A DNA stretch of 64,000 bases, from contig NC_089238.1 in the NCBI RefSeq assembly GCF_963924675.1, positions 23,293,815-23,357,814 of the forward strand. Direction: 5' to 3'. Under the pieces are notes generated by a model. It was not told where the DNA came from. It was given only the letters and a program-made list of their open reading frames with translations, and did not search any database. This document shows positions 60,641 to 64,000 of the stretch, in pieces; the stretch's first letter is position 1; each line of letters begins with the position of its first letter. This DNA is from Phocoena phocoena. Its lineage: Eukaryota; Chordata; Mammalia; Artiodactyla; Phocoenidae. A program made the position numbers and the translations under genes.

Positions 60641-60943
60641 ACAAATATGTATGTAGTTAACATTATAATTGGTAGTAGGAACGCTAGTATTAATACTATT
60701 ATTTCTGCTACCCACCATTGAAGCAGCTAACACACTGCCATTGACAAGGGATTTGCCATTTTCTGCTTGAATTCCAGCCACAGGTGCTATGTTGTAACAA
60801 GTATCTTTACATGGAGGACCACCTATGCTTTGGCCTGCAGGTTTTAATATTTACTATTAAAACTGCCATATTTATAATGTTAAAAAAATGATCAGGAAGC
60901 AACATAGGATGACTATCATGTGTCTACATCTTTATTTGCATAA

Positions 60944-62085
60944 AGCAATGGTTCTTGACCAGAGGTGATTTTGTTTGCCAGAGGACACTGGGCAATATAT
61001 GGAGACATTTTCATTGTTACAATTGAGAGGCAGCTTCTAGCATCTAAGTGAGTAGGGGCCAGGGGGGATACTGCTAAACAACATACAATGCACAGGACAG
61101 ATCTCCACATTAAAGAATCATCTGGCCTATGGCCAGCAGGCACATGAAAAGCTGCTCAACATTACTAATTATTAGAGAAATGCAAATCAAAACTACAGTG
61201 AGGTACCACCTCACACAGGTCAGAATGGCCATCATTAAAAAGTCTACCAATAACAAATGTTGGAGAGGGTGTGGAGAAAAGGGAACCCTCTTGCACTGCT
61301 GGTGGGAATGTAAGTTGGTACAGCCATTATAGAAAACAGTATGGAGGTTCCTCAGAAAACTAAAAATAGAATTACCATATGATCTAGCAATCCCACTCCT
61401 GGGCGTATACCTGGACAAAACTATAATTCAAAAAGATATATGCACCCCTATATTCATAGCACCACTATTCACAATAGACAAAACACGGAAACAACCTAAA
61501 TGTCCATCGATAGATGAAAGTATAAAGAAGATGTGGTACATATATACAATGGAATATTACTCAGCCATAAAAAAGAAACAATGCCATTTGCAGCAACATG
61601 GATACAACTAGAGATTCTCATACTAAATGAAGTAGAGTCAAAAAGAGAAAGACAAATACTATGAGATAGCACTTATGTGTGGAATCTAAAACATGGCACA
61701 AATGAACCTATCTACAAAACAGAAACAGACTCTCAGACATAGAGATCAGACTTGTGGTTGCCAACGGGGAGTGGGGGAGGGAGAGGGATGGACTGGGGGA
61801 GTTTGAGGTTGGTAGATGCAAACTATTACATTTAGAAGAGATAAACAATAAGGTCCTACTGTATAGCACAGGGAACTATATCCAATCTCCTGGGATAAAC
61901 CATAATGGAAAAGAACATAAAAAAATGTATATATATGTATACTGAGTCACTCTGCTGCACAGCTGACATTGGCACAACATGGTAAATCAACTATACTTCA
62001 AAAAAACTCCAAAAAACAAAAACAAACAAAAAAAACAAAGAATCATCTGGCCTAAAATGGCATTAAGTGCCAAGATTGAAAGTTT
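60944..62085 (+). mobile_element. MER20 hAT MITE, split by an L1
   Basis: 'caatggttcttgaccagagg', 'gcaatatatggagacatttt', 'catacaatgcacaggacaga' and, after the L1, 'atctggcctaaaatggcatt' and 'gtgccaagattgaaagttt' are MER20 from end to end. The L1 occupies 61129-62036. Confidence 0.88.
61112..62053 (+). mobile_element. L1 3' end with perfect 17-bp TSD
   Basis: It begins in the late ORF2 region ('atggccagcaggcacatgaa') and ends in an A-rich tail of (aaac)-like text at 62004-62036. The repeat aaagaatcatctggcct is identical at 61112-61128 and 62037-62053. The ORF2 remnant reads [19 protein letters not shown] at 61258 onward and is broken beyond 61332. Confidence 0.96.
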
Positions 62086-62589
62086 CTAAGGGTGGTGGGT
62101 GTTGTCCATGGGTCTAGCTTTGCCATTCCCCTCTTAACTCTTTCCCTTCATGATACTTATCTATTCTCTTCCTTGAGTTTCAGTCCTACATTCCTAACCA
62201 TTTCATTGATATGTCTCTTATCTAAAACAATTTTTTTTCCTGCCCCAAATTAGATCTTCCTTTGTCTTTTCTGTTACCCTTGCATTAACGGTCATTCTGT
62301 CTTCTCATACCTATCCCTTCTTGTCTATTCCCAACATTCTACTCCTTTAATCATCCACCTCTTTCCCAGGATATAGATTCTACCTAAGTCATCCCCCCAC
62401 CTCCAGATTTCCCATGCTAACCTATCTGATATGCAATAGCCAGACTAACTGCAATAATGAAAGCTCTATTTATCTCATGCTCAGTCATAAAACCTTTAGG
62501 ACTTAAGCTTCTCAATAAATTTTTAAAAGATCAAATTACTTAGTTTAGGAGTCAAGACCTTTGCTGATCTTGTCTAAACCAATTGTTCT

Positions 62590-62960
62590 AATCTAACCTT
62601 CCAGTATCTTTTCATATTCTGGCCCAAACCAGCCACTTTCTACTCTATGTCCTGTGTTTCCCATGCATGCCCTTGCCCTCTTCCTTCTTCTCACTTTCAA
62701 CCACTAAAATCCTGCTCATCTGTACCAGCCATTTCAAATACACATCTTCCTTGAAGCCTTCCCGGATGATCCTGGGTGGTCCAAATGGAAGCAACTGCTC
62801 TGTCTTTTAACTCCTTGCAGCATGAGGTTTGTACCTCTCATCATACCAGTCAGAGTTACCTACACTCACATCTTAGCCCTCCTCCTCGTCTTCTGTCGAC
62901 TTCTGATCTCCCAGAGCACCTACCATGGGGCTGTGCCCAAACTACCTAAAAAGATTTGCT
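62590..62960 (-). mobile_element. LINE2 fragment
   Basis: 'tccttgaagccttcccggat' and 'gatctcccagagcacctacc' fit L2 3' sequence antisense. The match is patchy and the ends uncertain. Confidence 0.5.
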
Positions 62961-64000
62961 GCAGCGCATATTCTTCTATTAGCTAATATGGTTTTATAGG
63001 GTTTGAGGGTTTTTTTTTTGTCAATTAGTGTGTTACTGTGAATTGTTTGCCCAACTTCTAATTAAAAATGATCCTCCCATTTTACAAAACCTACACTTTA
63101 TCTGAACAAGTTAATTTTGAGTCTACATTCCCCTTACTTTGTACTAATGACTTTTATATTATTGTTAACGTGAGTACCTTATTGACCCAGCTGTTTTACC
63201 ACATGAAAAACCTTTAGTCTCTACTGTCAAATAGATAATTTATTTTCTTTAAAGAAAACAAGAAAGGTAAAAAAAGAGTCCAATCAAAATCGAGTCTCTT
63301 CATGAAGATTTTTCTCCTATTGAGTTGCTTCACTTTATGACCTTTAAATCAGCCTAGGTTGAGAGGAAATAATATACCCAAAAGTAGTCTGTAATTTTAT
63401 ATATATATATTATATTTATTTATAATGAGGCTTTTCTCCCCCTGATGGATACTAGTTTGTTAATCAAAATGATTGATTTTCTCATTTTCTAATACCTCAA
63501 GATTCACTTGAAGTATTGTTTTCAAGGCTACCTGAAAACGAGTATCCTCCACTAGTGGAAATTTTCATTTATGGTAATCATTAAAAATATAACTGTATTT
63601 CTATCATCAGAAAAACAAATACAACTATATTAAAAAATATTGTACATTAAACAAAGATAAATCTTTCTGGTTTAGATGTCTTTCTTTTTCCTTGCCTCAT
63701 AAAAAAAAGAAAAAAGGATCAAATTGCTTAGTTTGGAAGTAGTTAGTAGTATTTAAAAGCCCTAATCTTGTCTAAACAAAGCTCTTGCCCAATCCTAGTT
63801 TCCTTCCATGAAGAAATCTGAGTCATGACTCTTCTATAAGAGATGGCTGATAATGAGTCTTCTTCCATGAGCCTGCACTTTACATTTTTAAAAATCTGTT
63901 TATTTTTCACGAGTATTTTAACAAAAATCTACAAAATGCTATGGGTTTAATTTAGATTGAATAAAAGACAATCTGGAGTAAACAGCTGGGAAACCAAGTG
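62961..64000. other. Intron at window end, nothing recognised
   Basis: AT-rich, with no exon of ITFG1 identified. A short TA-rich stretch is at 63399-63412. Confidence 0.5.

Noticed and set aside
60596..60781. 61-residue minus frame (start MAGIQAENGKSLVNG) as a possible extra ITFG1 exon
   Set aside because: It does not match ITFG1 as known, and no acceptor/donor pair in the right phase was seen.
63515..63575. Splice-like cttttcag/gtag text on minus
   Set aside because: The translation resembles no ITFG1 segment and no matching exon partner was seen.
1..64000. CRISPR array, phage, operon or bacterial defence system
   Set aside because: The sequence is mammalian intron. No regularly spaced repeats with unique spacers and no prokaryotic genes were seen.

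Overview
The window is vertebrate nuclear DNA from a placental mammal. The organism is most likely a cetacean (whale or dolphin) or a close cetartiodactyl relative. The evidence is eight tRNA-derived SINEs of the CHR type, recognisable by the module that reads as the start of the SINE on its sense strand and as an 'accagggaagccc' end on the other. Several L1 3' ends of the cetartiodactyl type agree. The species call is inference; the SINE and L1 types are seen directly, but their family names are assigned from memory.

Only one protein-coding gene is supported, on the minus strand: ITFG1 (integrin alpha FG-GAP repeat containing 1, also called TIP or LINKIN), a type I membrane protein with a beta-propeller-like ectodomain. 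Three consecutive internal exons are present, in transcript order: 57285-57204 (82 bp), 14928-14834 (95 bp) and 12618-12446 (173 bp). They join in frame (phases 0-1, 1-0, 0-2) with GT/AG splice sites. They encode about 117 residues, including two DxDxDGxxD-type calcium-binding loops. No other exon of the gene was found, so the rest of the window is intron: a 42.3-kb intron, a 2.2-kb intron, and parts of the two flanking introns.

Layout. 1-2860 is a decayed MaLR provirus carrying a SINE, an ERVL-like LTR and a possible poly(A)-only insertion. 2880-7852 holds L1 pieces, including an internally deleted one and a young 5'-inverted copy. 7853-16794 is mostly unique intron with two coding exons and two MIRs. 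16795-22130 is old antisense L1 carrying a SINE, a 1.4-kb hAT-like transposon and a 5'-inverted L1; a MER5A lies between. 23024-23479 is a Tigger-type MITE. 24780-28365 has antisense L1 3' ends, an ERV LTR and SINEs. 28372-39140 is a dense block of sense L1s with a nearly full-length dead Tigger transposon (30544-32797) inside the first. 40016-47625 has L1, L2, MIR and SINEs. 48220-51924 is a 3.7-kb L1. 52716-64000 has the third ITFG1 exon, MER2, a short Tigger1-like element, MIRs, a young SINE, and a MER20 split by an L1.

No CRISPR array, operon, structural RNA gene or new gene system was found. The most instructive structures are the nested insertions with readable target-site duplications, and the Tigger pair (dead autonomous copy plus MITE) in one intron.
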